A stretch of DNA of 64,000 bases from Alteromonas confluentis (GTDB taxonomy: Bacteria > Pseudomonadota > Gammaproteobacteria > Enterobacterales > Alteromonadaceae): positions 1-64,000 of the forward strand of contig NZ_MDHN01000024.1 of NCBI RefSeq assembly GCF_001757105.1, given 5' to 3'. This document shows, piece by piece, positions 55,975 to 64,000 of the stretch (the first letter of the stretch is position 1; each line of letters begins with the position of its first letter). The notes under the pieces are model-generated. The model was not told where the DNA came from and made no database searches. It saw only the letters and a program-made list of their open reading frames with translations. The position numbers and the translations under genes were made by a program.

Positions 55975-58900
55975 ATGACGTTCGCTTGGGTTTCACTCGC
56001 ATTAGTCTATTTATTTTTTCTGTTTTACATTGCCAGCTGGGGAGATAAAAACTCCCCCACCGCGAGATGGCTTACCTCTCATCCGGCAATCTATTCTCTG
56101 GCACTGGCAATTTATTGTACTGCCTGGACTTTCTTCGGTGCGGTAGGATCTGCCAGCCGTGATACCTGGATTTACCTCCCTATTCTTTTAGGGCCAGTAT
56201 TGGTTTACGTGCTGGGATACAAATTTATTTATAAGATGACGCTGGTCAGTAAGAAGCAACACATCAATACCATTGCTGACTTCATTGCTTCGCGCTACGG
56301 GAAACGTCAGGGAGTGGCACTGCTGGTAACGCTCATTGCGCTGTTGGCCACCGTGCCCTATATCGCGTTACAACTAAAGGCCATTGGTTCCACATTCCAG
56401 CTACTGACACAACAGCCTAACAGCCACTTCATTATTATCGTGGCCACCTTATTTATTGCTATCTTCGCGATTTATTTCGGCACCAAACAAACCGATGTTA
56501 CGGAGTACCGCCGGGGGCTAATGCTGGCCATTTCTTTCGAATCCAGCATTAAACTCACCGCGTTGGTACTGGTTGCCATTGTGGGTTATAGCGCATGGCA
56601 AGCCACCGACAACCCTGACCAATTTAATACATTTTTCAGCGACGAAGCGTTGTCTCAGTTTGGCTCCTATTCGTTTATATCCCAAACCATCATGGCCGCC
56701 GCAGCGGTAGTTTGCCTGCCAAGACAATTTCACGTAGCCATTATAGATAACCTGAGCTTAGGGCATTTAAAAACAGCACGCTGGCTGTTTCCACTGTATC
56801 TGGGGATCACTGCCGCGGTCATTCCCGTCATCGCCATTGCTGGTAATGCCATATTTGCAGGCCAGAATGTAGAGCCAGATACTTATGTACTGAGCATGGC
56901 GATTTACTCAGAATCTGCGCTGTTGCAGATCATCGTATTTATTGGTGGATTATCCGCAGCTACCGCAATGATCATTGTTGCCACGCTAACACTCAGTACT
57001 ATGCTGACCAACGACGTGATTCTGCCCCGTGTGCTGTTAACCAAACACAGTAATCCCGGCAATAAAGATTATGGCCGACGTATTCGGCTTATTCGGCGTA
57101 TCGTTATTGGCCTTATTCTGTTACTTGCCTTTCTCTACCACCAGCAAATGACCAACAGCCGCTCGCTCCACTCGATTGGCCTTATCGCCTTTTCATTAGT
57201 CATTCAGCTTATTCCCGCCATTGTCGGTGGTCTTTACTGGAAGCGGGCACACGCCCACGGCGTATACGCAGGCCTGATTGCAGGTTTGGTTACCTGGATG
57301 TTATGGCTGTTGCTGCCACTGATAAATGACGGTGCAACCACGCTGGAGCAGAATGAACAACTGAGTCAGGGAGCGCTCATAAGCCTGGCAATGAATTTTG
57401 TGGCCTACTACGGCTTTTCGTTATTTGCGCCAGCAAGACTTATTGACCGCATTCAGGCGGAGGCTTTTGTTTCACCCACCGATGTCCGCAGTGTTTCTAC
57501 CCGCAAACACAGCACCGACGTTATTGTGTCTGACCTCATTACCCTGCTGTCGACATTTATGGGCAGTGGTCGCTGCGAACAATTGCTAGAGGAATATCAG
57601 CACCTCAACGACTGTAAAATTAACCGCGATGAAACGCCGGATGAGTCTTTCCTGGCCTTTGCCGAACGCGCTCTGGGCGGTGTAATTGGTGCCGCCAGTG
57701 CCAAAGCCCTGATTGATTCAATCCTCAAAGGTAAAAAGCTCGACTTCACCGAGATCATTAATTTCTTCGATGATACGACCCAGGCCATGCAGTTCAACAT
57801 GACCGCCCTGCTCACTTCCCTGGAGAACATGGATCAAGGGATCAGCGTTATCGACAAGCACCTCAATTTGGTGGCATGGAACAAACGTTACACCATGCTG
57901 TACAACTACCCTGAAGAGTTGCTCGCTGTGGGTACACCGATAGAAAAATTGGTGCGATACAACGCGGAGCGGGGAGAATTTGGCCTCGGCGATGTTGAAG
58001 CAAAAATTGAAAAGCGTCTGGAACATCTTCGTTCCGGCACGCCACACCGATTCACCCGCCAGCGTGTGGATGGTCGGGTAATTGAAATGGTAGGAAATCC
58101 GTTACCAGGCGGTGGCTTCGTAACCAGCTTTAACGACATCACTGGCCATATTGAAATCCAGCAGGCGCTGGAAGAATCCAACATAAACCTGGAAGCACGT
58201 ATTAAAAAGCGGACAGAAGAAGTGCATTCCATTAATGCGGAATTAAGACTGGAAATTGAACGGCGCTCCGAAGCTGAAAAAGAGCTTATTCGGGCGCGAA
58301 AGGCCGCAGAAGATGCCAACGCCAGTAAAACCCGCTTTCTTGCGCTTGCCAGTCATGATGTTCTGCAGCCGTTGAATGCTGCCAAACTTTACGTGACCGC
58401 GCTAAACGAGGCCGACGTGTCAGACTCGGTTAAAGAAATCGTGACTAAGCTCAATCACTCGGTAACCTCCAGTGAGGCGCTGATTGGTACCTTGCTTGAT
58501 ATTGCGCGACTGGATCAGGGCGAACTCAAGCCGTCTACCGAAGCCATTCATCTTAGTGCGCTACTTTCGCCGCTGTTGGACGAAATGCGAATGAGTGCAA
58601 AAGAGAAAGGTCTGGAACTGCGGGCCCGGGTGCGCGATTGCTGGGTGTTGGGAGACAGAACCTTCGTTTATCGTATTGTGCAGAATTTACTCTCTAATGC
58701 GGTGAAATACACCGCCAAGGGGAAAGTGCTGTTTACCGTACGCCCACGGGGTGATCGGGTTTTAATTGAAATCAGAGATACGGGCATAGGTATTTCGGAA
58801 GAGCAGCAGGGCATGATTTTCAGCGATTTTTATCGTACCCATGACTCTACTGAACACGGCGTAGGTTTAGGGCTTGGCGTAGTTCGTCGCCTTAGCCAAC

Positions 58901-59418
58901 AAATGCAAAGCAAAATCCAGGTTAGCTCCAAAGCAGGCAGAGGCAGTTGCTTCACACTGGTGATGGGCAAAGCCGCACCACGCCGACACAGCGACCCAAC
59001 AAAGCTCTCGCGCGCTCAGTCTTTCCGGGGGTTACGTGTACTGTGTGTGGATGACAAACAAGAAAACCTGGATGCTTTGCAAACCCTGCTTGAAAAATGG
59101 GGCGTCACTGTTGTTCTTGCCAATAACTGGGACGATGCCATTCGCCAGGCTGATATCTTCTCGCCACAAATTCTATTAATGGATTATCAACTTGGCCCTG
59201 ATCAGAATGGTTTAGATTTGATAGAGGCGATCAGGCAGCATCTCGACATTGTGGTACCGGCTTCTCTGGTTACCGCAAATCACGAAGAAGACTTGATAGC
59301 ACAGTGCCGTGAACAAGGCGTAAATTACCTGACCAAACCGCTTAAGCCTGCCAAGCTCAGGGCCTTGTTACAGAGTCTTTCCCGGAATATTAAAGACAGC
59401 AGAGTAAAGCCGCGGTAG
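55975..59418 (+). CDS. crbS: CrbS-like hybrid histidine kinase with SLC5 transporter domain
   Basis: A 1147-residue sensor. The first about 500 residues are an SLC5 symporter-like domain with 13 helices. Next a linker (STAC-like, about 520-620), a PAS domain (about 625-735), a coiled coil (about 740-790), a HisKA domain with H794 (LALASHDVLQPLNAAK), a HATPase (NLLSNAVKYT; DTGIGISEEQQG) and a C-terminal receiver with D1070 (LLMDYQLGP). The layout is that of CrbS of Vibrio and CbrA of Pseudomonas. With the CrbR-like regulator and acs here, the CrbS role (acetate switch) fits. It is divergent from the DUF4212-symporter unit. Confidence 0.9.
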   Translation: MTFAWVSLALVYLFFLFYIASWGDKNSPTARWLTSHPAIYSLALAIYCTAWTFFGAVGSASRDTWIYLPILLGPVLVYVLGYKFIYKMTLVSKKQHINTIADFIASRYGKRQGVALLVTLIALLATVPYIALQLKAIGSTFQLLTQQPNSHFIIIVATLFIAIFAIYFGTKQTDVTEYRRGLMLAISFESSIKLTALVLVAIVGYSAWQATDNPDQFNTFFSDEALSQFGSYSFISQTIMAAAAVVCLPRQFHVAIIDNLSLGHLKTARWLFPLYLGITAAVIPVIAIAGNAIFAGQNVEPDTYVLSMAIYSESALLQIIVFIGGLSAATAMIIVATLTLSTMLTNDVILPRVLLTKHSNPGNKDYGRRIRLIRRIVIGLILLLAFLYHQQMTNSRSLHSIGLIAFSLVIQLIPAIVGGLYWKRAHAHGVYAGLIAGLVTWMLWLLLPLINDGATTLEQNEQLSQGALISLAMNFVAYYGFSLFAPARLIDRIQAEAFVSPTDVRSVSTRKHSTDVIVSDLITLLSTFMGSGRCEQLLEEYQHLNDCKINRDETPDESFLAFAERALGGVIGAASAKALIDSILKGKKLDFTEIINFFDDTTQAMQFNMTALLTSLENMDQGISVIDKHLNLVAWNKRYTMLYNYPEELLAVGTPIEKLVRYNAERGEFGLGDVEAKIEKRLEHLRSGTPHRFTRQRVDGRVIEMVGNPLPGGGFVTSFNDITGHIEIQQALEESNINLEARIKKRTEEVHSINAELRLEIERRSEAEKELIRARKAAEDANASKTRFLALASHDVLQPLNAAKLYVTALNEADVSDSVKEIVTKLNHSVTSSEALIGTLLDIARLDQGELKPSTEAIHLSALLSPLLDEMRMSAKEKGLELRARVRDCWVLGDRTFVYRIVQNLLSNAVKYTAKGKVLFTVRPRGDRVLIEIRDTGIGISEEQQGMIFSDFYRTHDSTEHGVGLGLGVVRRLSQQMQSKIQVSSKAGRGSCFTLVMGKAAPRRHSDPTKLSRAQSFRGLRVLCVDDKQENLDALQTLLEKWGVTVVLANNWDDAIRQADIFSPQILLMDYQLGPDQNGLDLIEAIRQHLDIVVPASLVTANHEEDLIAQCREQGVNYLTKPLKPAKLRALLQSLSRNIKDSRVKPR

Positions 59419-59426
59419 CTGAGCTA

Positions 59427-59450
59427 CCGAGGCTCTGGCTCGAACCTCGG
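59427..59450. terminator. Weak hairpin between crbS and the MscS gene
   Basis: CCGAGG (59427-59432) and CCTCGG (59445-59450) pair around a 12-nt loop, beside another hairpin CGGTAGC/GCTACCG overlapping the crbS stop. There is no T-tract; termination is uncertain. Confidence 0.4.
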
Positions 59451-60107
59451 CTAAAGCTTAGGCTCAGTGGTTTTTTCGGCGCTTGCAGCAACAGGCTGTG
59501 AGCTTGCCGCGGTTACTTTGCCCAGCGTGCCCCAACGTCCTTTAGGGTTCACCAATACCGGTCTCGTGAGGATGAGGTTATTGGGATACAGCACCGTTTC
59601 TCGGTCTTGTGTCACCAGGCGAGTACTGAATAAATTTATGTCGGCAATAAAGCCTTCAATAAAATTGTCGCCATCGAGAATGCGCACATAATTACCCCGA
59701 CGGTAGGTAACGTTAGTCAGCAATATGAAATATGCGGTGATGTTACTGATCAACGACCAGTTTGCGAACAAGGCTACCCCTAGCAGCGTAAGGATAGACG
59801 TCGACAACACCAACAGGCCAGAGATATCCACACCCCAGGCGATGAGAATAAGCGCTAAAGTTACCGTGGCGCTGAGAATACGGGCGGTGAAAAGCCCCTT
59901 CACTGCACTCGAAGATTTAAGCTTGCTCTTCTCGACATTTTTCTCAAGCCGTGGAATGGCGAAACGCGTCATCAACAGATAAAGAAGCAGCATTACCACA
60001 GTCCAAATTACATTGGTCTGGTAGGTAATAAACCAGGCAGAAATTTGTTCCAGCCACATCATGGTAAGTTCCTGAACAGCAGAAGATTTGTCATTTGTTG
60101 AAGGCAT
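59451..60107 (-). CDS. Small MscS-family mechanosensitive channel
   Basis: A 218-residue channel protein with three transmembrane regions: about 27-48, 72-92 and the pore-lining segment at about 98-130 (LLVLSTSILTLLGVALFANW), followed by a short beta domain (RRGNYVRILDGDNFIEGFIADI; FSTRLVTQDRETVLYPNN). It is shorter than E. coli MscS (286) and lacks much of the cytoplasmic cage. It should release solutes on hypo-osmotic shock. AGGAACT lies before the start. Confidence 0.85.
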   Translation of the reverse strand: MPSTNDKSSAVQELTMMWLEQISAWFITYQTNVIWTVVMLLLYLLMTRFAIPRLEKNVEKSKLKSSSAVKGLFTARILSATVTLALILIAWGVDISGLLVLSTSILTLLGVALFANWSLISNITAYFILLTNVTYRRGNYVRILDGDNFIEGFIADINLFSTRLVTQDRETVLYPNNLILTRPVLVNPKGRWGTLGKVTAASSQPVAASAEKTTEPKL

Positions 60108-60315
60108 AGTTCCTGCTCGTGGAGGTCATGCATCGTTGATTACGGAGAAATTGATCCAGATTGTACAGAACGACAAATAAAAGTTATCGATGAATCAAAA
60201 AATTATATCACCTCTTTTTCGAGGTTCGTATTATATTATCAGATTAACATGTTGATCCGTCGGGCACGTTTCCGCAAGGATCACACTCTTTACCACGACA
60301 GGTGAAATTTTTATT

Positions 60316-61221
60316 ATGCGTATCGCAATACTCTCCCGTAATCCCAAACTCTATTCCACTCGCCGCTTACTTGAAGCGGGACTGGAAAAAGGCCATGAAG
60401 TCGACATTATCGACACCATGCACTGTTACATGGACATTACCAGTGCAAAACCTTCGGTACGCTATAAAGGTAAACGCCTGCCATTTTATGATGCCGTTAT
60501 TCCGCGCATTGGCGCATCCGTGAGTTTCTATGGCACTTCGGTGGTGCGCCAGTTTGAAATGATGGGCACATACAGCATCAATGAATCGGTAGCAATCAGT
60601 CGTTCCCGTGACAAACTGCGTTCGTTACAACTGTTATCGCGTAAAGGTATTGGCCTGCCTCGCACCGGCTTTGCTCACCACCCTGACAATATTGAAGACT
60701 TGATCAAAAACGTGGGTGGCGCGCCAGTGGTAATTAAACTGCTCGAAGGCACGCAGGGCATTGGCGTGGTATTGGGTGAAACACAAAAAGCAGCCGAATC
60801 CATTATTGAAGCCTTCATGGGCTTGAATGCCAGTATTCTGGTACAGGAATACATTAAAGAAGCGGGCGGCTCAGATATTCGTTGTTTTGTGGTTGGCGAC
60901 AAAGTGGTCGCAGCTATGAAACGGCAAGCGGCGCCAGGCGAGTTTCGTTCGAACCTGCATCGCGGTGGCTCAGCAAGCCTGGTGCGTTTGTCACCGGATG
61001 AGCGTAAAACGGCGGTGTCAGCGGCAAGAACCATGGGCTTAAACTGCTGTGGTGTCGACATTCTTCGCTCTAACCACGGCCCGGTAGTGATGGAGGTGAA
61101 CTCATCACCAGGTCTCGAAGGTATTGAGTCTGCGACGAAGAAAGACGTTGCCGGCATGATTATCGACTTTATCGCTAAGTCAGCAAAACCACACAACACG
61201 CGCACCAGAGGCAAAGGTTAA
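60316..61221 (+). CDS. rimK: RimK, ribosomal protein S6 glutamate ligase (ATP-grasp)
   Basis: A 301-residue ATP-grasp ligase, nearly the length of E. coli RimK (300). Seen are the N-terminal [18 protein letters not shown], the ATP-binding [14 protein letters not shown], the [17 protein letters not shown] segment and the metal-binding [13 protein letters not shown]. RimK adds glutamates to the C-terminus of ribosomal protein S6 and can make poly-alpha-glutamate. It overlaps the M14 gene by 1 bp (TAATG). It leads a three-gene cassette. Confidence 0.93.
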   Translation: MRIAILSRNPKLYSTRRLLEAGLEKGHEVDIIDTMHCYMDITSAKPSVRYKGKRLPFYDAVIPRIGASVSFYGTSVVRQFEMMGTYSINESVAISRSRDKLRSLQLLSRKGIGLPRTGFAHHPDNIEDLIKNVGGAPVVIKLLEGTQGIGVVLGETQKAAESIIEAFMGLNASILVQEYIKEAGGSDIRCFVVGDKVVAAMKRQAAPGEFRSNLHRGGSASLVRLSPDERKTAVSAARTMGLNCCGVDILRSNHGPVVMEVNSSPGLEGIESATKKDVAGMIIDFIAKSAKPHNTRTRGKG

Positions 61222-62249
61222 TGGCAGAAGATATTCTGGAAATTGGCGGCCAGAGCGTTCGTCCCGGGGAATCGAAAAAAATCGAGCTCGAAATGCCTCC
61301 GTTGTATACGGCCACCAATATGAGTATTCCGGTTTATGTGAAACGAGGAAAGCGTCCAGGGCCGACAATGTTTGTCTCTGCCGCGATTCACGGCGATGAG
61401 CTTAACGGCATTGAAATCGTGGGCCGGTTAATTCATTCAAAAGCCATTGAGCGTTTGAGAGGCACGTTAATCGCAGTGCCTATGGTGAATGTGTATGGCG
61501 TGCTAAACCAATCGCGCTACTTGCCGGACAGACGGGATTTAAACCGTAGTTTTCCGGGAAGTAAGAAAGGCTCCCTGGCCGGGCGCCTTGCTAATTTGTT
61601 TTTTAAAGAAATCGTGAGCAAATGCGATATTGGCATCGACCTTCATACCGGCGCCATCCACCGCAGTAATCTGCCACAGATTCGTGCGAATTTGGACGAC
61701 CCGGAAGTACTGGGTATGGCCAAGGCATTTGGTGTTCCTGTGCTGTTGAATGCAGATTTGCGTGACGGCAGCCTGCGACAATCAGCCAGCGAAGCCGGTG
61801 TAAAGATATTACTGTATGAAGCAGGCCAGGCGTTGCGCTATGACGAATTTTCAATTCGTGCGGGTGTTAGAGGCATTATCAACACCATGCGCCACGTAGG
61901 TATGTTGAATAAGAGTCGCAGCAAAGGCCACGACATCAAACGCTTTATTGCGCGGGAAAGCGGCTGGGTTCGTGCTCCGGAAAGCGGTTTAGTTAATCAT
62001 ATTTCGCAGTTAGGCGATCATGTGGCGAAGGGTGACAGACTCGCGACTATTTCTAACCCCTATGGCGAAATTTTAGAAACCATGTACAGCCCGACAGACG
62101 GCGTAATTGTCGGTAAGCAAAATATACCGCTGGCCCAGGAAGGCGAAGCAATTTATCACATCGGCTACTTCAAGCAGCCCGACACCGTTGCTGAGCACGT
62201 TGAGTTACTGCAGGATAATCTGGTAACCACCGACCAGCCTCAGCCGTAG
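61221..62249 (+). CDS. M14-family zinc deacylase (succinylglutamate desuccinylase/aspartoacylase-like)
   Basis: A 342-residue zinc enzyme. Metal ligands are H57 and E60 (AIHGDELNG) and H142 (DLHTGA), and the substrate region is NVYGVLNQSRYLPDRRDLNR (20 residues). The C-terminal part (about 250-325) is a lipoyl-like beta barrel (RAPESGLVNHISQLGDHVAKG). Family enzymes remove acyl or glutamyl groups. Coupled translation with rimK suggests it acts on the same product, perhaps removing glutamates; this is inference. Confidence 0.85.
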   Translation: MAEDILEIGGQSVRPGESKKIELEMPPLYTATNMSIPVYVKRGKRPGPTMFVSAAIHGDELNGIEIVGRLIHSKAIERLRGTLIAVPMVNVYGVLNQSRYLPDRRDLNRSFPGSKKGSLAGRLANLFFKEIVSKCDIGIDLHTGAIHRSNLPQIRANLDDPEVLGMAKAFGVPVLLNADLRDGSLRQSASEAGVKILLYEAGQALRYDEFSIRAGVRGIINTMRHVGMLNKSRSKGHDIKRFIARESGWVRAPESGLVNHISQLGDHVAKGDRLATISNPYGEILETMYSPTDGVIVGKQNIPLAQEGEAIYHIGYFKQPDTVAEHVELLQDNLVTTDQPQP

Positions 62250-62263
62250 CGAGAGGATATTTG

Positions 62264-62710
62264 ATGGAACAGCAAAAACGACTTATTGGCGCGCTGGAAT
62301 ATTGCGATTTACCCGAGCTCACCATAAATGACCTGACCATTCGTGTGGATACCGGCGCAACAACGTCGTCGCTTCATGTCGACAACATTGATGAATTCGA
62401 GCGTGACGGTGATCTGTGGGTGAGTTTTGATATTCACCCTGACATTCACAACGTGGAAAGCATCGTACGCCGTGAAGCGAAGGTCGTGGCGCGAAAGAAG
62501 GTTAAAAGCTCTACCGCGACACTGGAACGTCGCTACGTTATCGACACCGAAGTGGTGATGTCGGGCGAGCGTTGGCGCATTCAGCTTACTCTGACAGATC
62601 GCCGGGAAATGACCTACCTGATGTTATTTGGTCGAGAAGCCATGAACGGCCGCTTTATTGTCGACCCTGAGCATGAGTTTATTCTCACTGCTAAACGACC
62701 AGCAAAGTAA
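62264..62710 (+). CDS. RimB-like putative retropepsin/zinc-protease family protein
   Basis: A 148-residue protein of the putative ATP-dependent zinc protease family associated with rimK. The DTGA motif (residues 29-32, IRVDTGATTSSLHVDN) and the later LFGREAMNGRFIVDP are retropepsin-like. The ATG at 62264 is preferred over TTG 62261 because AGGA lies 7 bp before it. In Pseudomonas a gene of this family, rimB, acts with rimK; the name is given by analogy. It follows the M14 gene by 14 bp and ends 1 bp from the convergent regulator gene. Confidence 0.78.
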   Translation: MEQQKRLIGALEYCDLPELTINDLTIRVDTGATTSSLHVDNIDEFERDGDLWVSFDIHPDIHNVESIVRREAKVVARKKVKSSTATLERRYVIDTEVVMSGERWRIQLTLTDRREMTYLMLFGREAMNGRFIVDPEHEFILTAKRPAK

Positions 62711-62711
62711 A

Positions 62712-63353
62712 TTACTTAGGCGGTTCTAGTTCCAGCTGTGAAGCAATCAGTACCGCTTGTGTACGATTATTAATTCCCAGCTTTTTGAAGATGGCCGTGA
62801 CATGGGCTTTCACGGTCGCTTCAGCAATATCTAAATTGTAGCCGATTTGCTTGTTCAGCAAACCATCTCTCATGTAACAAAGTACTTTGTATTGTGAGGG
62901 CGTGAGCGTCGCTATTTGGTCAGCCAATTCAGAAAATTCCTCATCGACTTCTTCCAACTCTTCGCTCACCGAGTCTGGTAACCAGATATCACCATCAAGA
63001 ATAGACTGTACCGCATTCGCAATATCGCCAGAGCTGGCGGTTTTCGGAATAAACCCTAACGCCCCTACCCCGACTATCTTAGAAATTAATGTCGCATCTT
63101 CGGTACCGGAGACCACGGCAACAGGCAATTCAGGGAACAGTTTGCGGATATGAAGCAAGCCAAACATATCGTGGCTGCCAGGCATATGGAGATCGAGGAG
63201 AAGCAGGTCGATATCCTCTTTTTCAAGAATATCGACCGTGGTGTTCAGGTCGCCGGCCTCTCTGAGGATAAGGTCCGGCAGGGTTAACGATAACGCCCCC
63301 CGCAAAGCATCCCGGTATAGCGGATGGTCGTCAGCAATCAGCAGCGTTATCAT
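62712..63353 (-). CDS. crbR: CrbR-like response regulator (REC-LuxR HTH)
   Basis: A 213-residue NarL/FixJ-type regulator. The receiver (about 1-120) has acidic D8 and D9, phospho-acceptor D54 (LLLLDLHMPG) and Lys in FIPKTASS. The LuxR-type HTH (about 149-210) includes LTPSQYKVLCYMRDGLLNKQ and NNRTQAVLIA. It is on the same strand as acs, 9 bp downstream of it, so acs-crbR is probably one operon. With CrbS it should activate acs and the symporter unit when acetate or related signals are present. GGGAAA precedes the start. Confidence 0.87.
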   Translation of the reverse strand: MITLLIADDHPLYRDALRGALSLTLPDLILREAGDLNTTVDILEKEDIDLLLLDLHMPGSHDMFGLLHIRKLFPELPVAVVSGTEDATLISKIVGVGALGFIPKTASSGDIANAVQSILDGDIWLPDSVSEELEEVDEEFSELADQIATLTPSQYKVLCYMRDGLLNKQIGYNLDIAEATVKAHVTAIFKKLGINNRTQAVLIASQLELEPPK

Positions 63354-63362
63354 TATTTTCCC

Positions 63363-64000
63363 TTATTTGTTTAAGCGCTCCTCGATGAGTGTATCAACAA
63401 CCGACGGATCAGCCAACGTTGAGGTATCACCAAGTTGCTCGTGCTCGTTGGCAGCAATCTTACGCAGAATACGGCGCATGATTTTACCAGAGCGGGTTTT
63501 CGGCAGGCCGCGAGACCACTGAATCATATCCGGCGTGGCAATTGGGCTCAGTTCCTGACGTACCCAGGCACGCAGTTCTTTAGTCAGTTCATCATCAGGC
63601 TCGATGCCTTCATTCGGTGTAACATACACATAAATGCCCTGACCTTTGATATCGTGCGGGTAACCCACTACCGCGGCCTCAGCCACTTTAGGGTGAGCAA
63701 CCAACGCGCTTTCAATTTCCGCAGTACCTAAACGGTGACCAGAAACGTTCAGTACGTCGTCCACACGGCCGGTAATCCAGTAGTAACCGTCTTCATCGCG
63801 ACGGGCACCATCACCGGTGAAGTAAACACCTTTGTAAGCACTAAAGTAAGTCTGAATGAAACGCTCGTGATCGCCATAAACAGTTCGCGCTTGGCTAGGC
63901 CAGCTGTCTTTGATGACCAGGTTTCCTTCAGCTGCGCCTTCCAAATCGTTACCGTCGGCATCGAACAAGGCAGGCTGAATACCGAAGAATGGACGGGACG
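63363..64000 (-). CDS. acs: Acetyl-CoA synthetase, C-terminal part (runs off the window)
   Basis: The last about 211 residues of acetate-CoA ligase; the 5' part lies beyond 64000. Seen are [35 protein letters not shown] (hinge and A8 region) and [15 protein letters not shown] with the acetylation-target lysine (SGK-IMRR). The frame is open to the window edge; the internal TTG at 63968 is not a start. It makes acetyl-CoA from acetate, the metabolic end of the CrbS/CrbR/symporter set. crbR follows 9 bp downstream. Confidence 0.95.
   Translation of the reverse strand, partial: SRPFFGIQPALFDADGNDLEGAAEGNLVIKDSWPSQARTVYGDHERFIQTYFSAYKGVYFTGDGARRDEDGYYWITGRVDDVLNVSGHRLGTAEIESALVAHPKVAEAAVVGYPHDIKGQGIYVYVTPNEGIEPDDELTKELRAWVRQELSPIATPDMIQWSRGLPKTRSGKIMRRILRKIAANEHEQLGDTSTLADPSVVDTLIEERLNK

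Noticed and set aside
60675-61214. 179-residue antisense ORF inside rimK
   Set aside because: Opposite strand of a well-conserved ATP-grasp gene; no domain or signal peptide recognised.
63363-63968. Complete short gene starting at 63968
   Set aside because: The frame continues to the window edge with acs sequence, so this is the 3' part of acs and the TTG is internal.

Overview
The window reads as a stretch of chromosome from a marine gammaproteobacterium of the Alteromonadaceae type (Alteromonas and relatives). This is inferred from gene content: a complete Na+-translocating NADH:quinone reductase operon, FabV-type enoyl reductase, the mdh/argR divergent pair, large TonB receptors, a secreted S8 protease with a PPC domain, an RND pump and an acetate-switch cluster. 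No rRNA, CRISPR array, intact insertion sequence or prophage gene was seen. One tRNA (Leu, CAG) is present. Genus and species cannot be fixed from the sequence alone.

Layout. 0-5 kb: MBL-fold hydrolase, SOS-controlled dinB with a DUF1653 gene, then a secreted subtilase. 4.6-11.8 kb (minus): nqrABCDEF, a terminator, then apbE and nqrM, the two maturation genes for the same complex. 12.4-17.2 kb: fabV, fklB and ppc. 17.3-25.1 kb: a Fur-box-flanked module with two arms. One arm (minus) is DUF4198 - eight-EF-hand protein - ApbE-like/DUF2271 protein. The other (plus) is TonB receptor - PepSY-TM protein - membrane-anchored flavodoxin/FNR reductase. 25.4-29.2 kb: exported GH42 beta-galactosidase, mdh, argR. 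29.5-35.3 kb: a three-gene RND efflux operon. 35.3-38.5 kb: Oar-like TonB receptor, followed by an 844-bp repeat-containing spacer. 39.4-41.2 kb: an unassigned pair (PhnD-like periplasmic-binding protein plus a two-TM protein). 41.3-44.2 kb: udk-nupC and a 2OG-Fe(II) oxygenase. 44.2-47.2 kb: transglutaminase-like/TPR lipoprotein, orphan ParA, GrxB. 47.2-50.6 kb: a c-di-GMP group (REC-GGDEF, Hpt, membrane GGDEF*-EAL). 51-64 kb: DnaQ-like exonuclease, cNMP/CBS/DUF294 protein, VC_2705-type symporter with its DUF4212 partner, CrbS-like SLC5-histidine kinase, MscS channel, a RimK/M14/retropepsin-like cassette, CrbR-like regulator and the 3' part of acs.

How the genes work together. Nqr, ApbE and NqrM form one respiratory sodium pump and its assembly line. 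The symporter, CrbS, CrbR and Acs form the acetate switch: uptake, sensing and activation of acetate. The most interesting hypothesis is the 17.3-25.1 kb module. Its DUF2271 protein carries a DGFAGAT motif resembling the ApbE flavinylation sites seen in NqrB and NqrC of this window. With the PepSY-TM protein and the flavoreductase it could be an NADPH-driven periplasmic flavin electron-transfer system serving Fur-regulated metal uptake.
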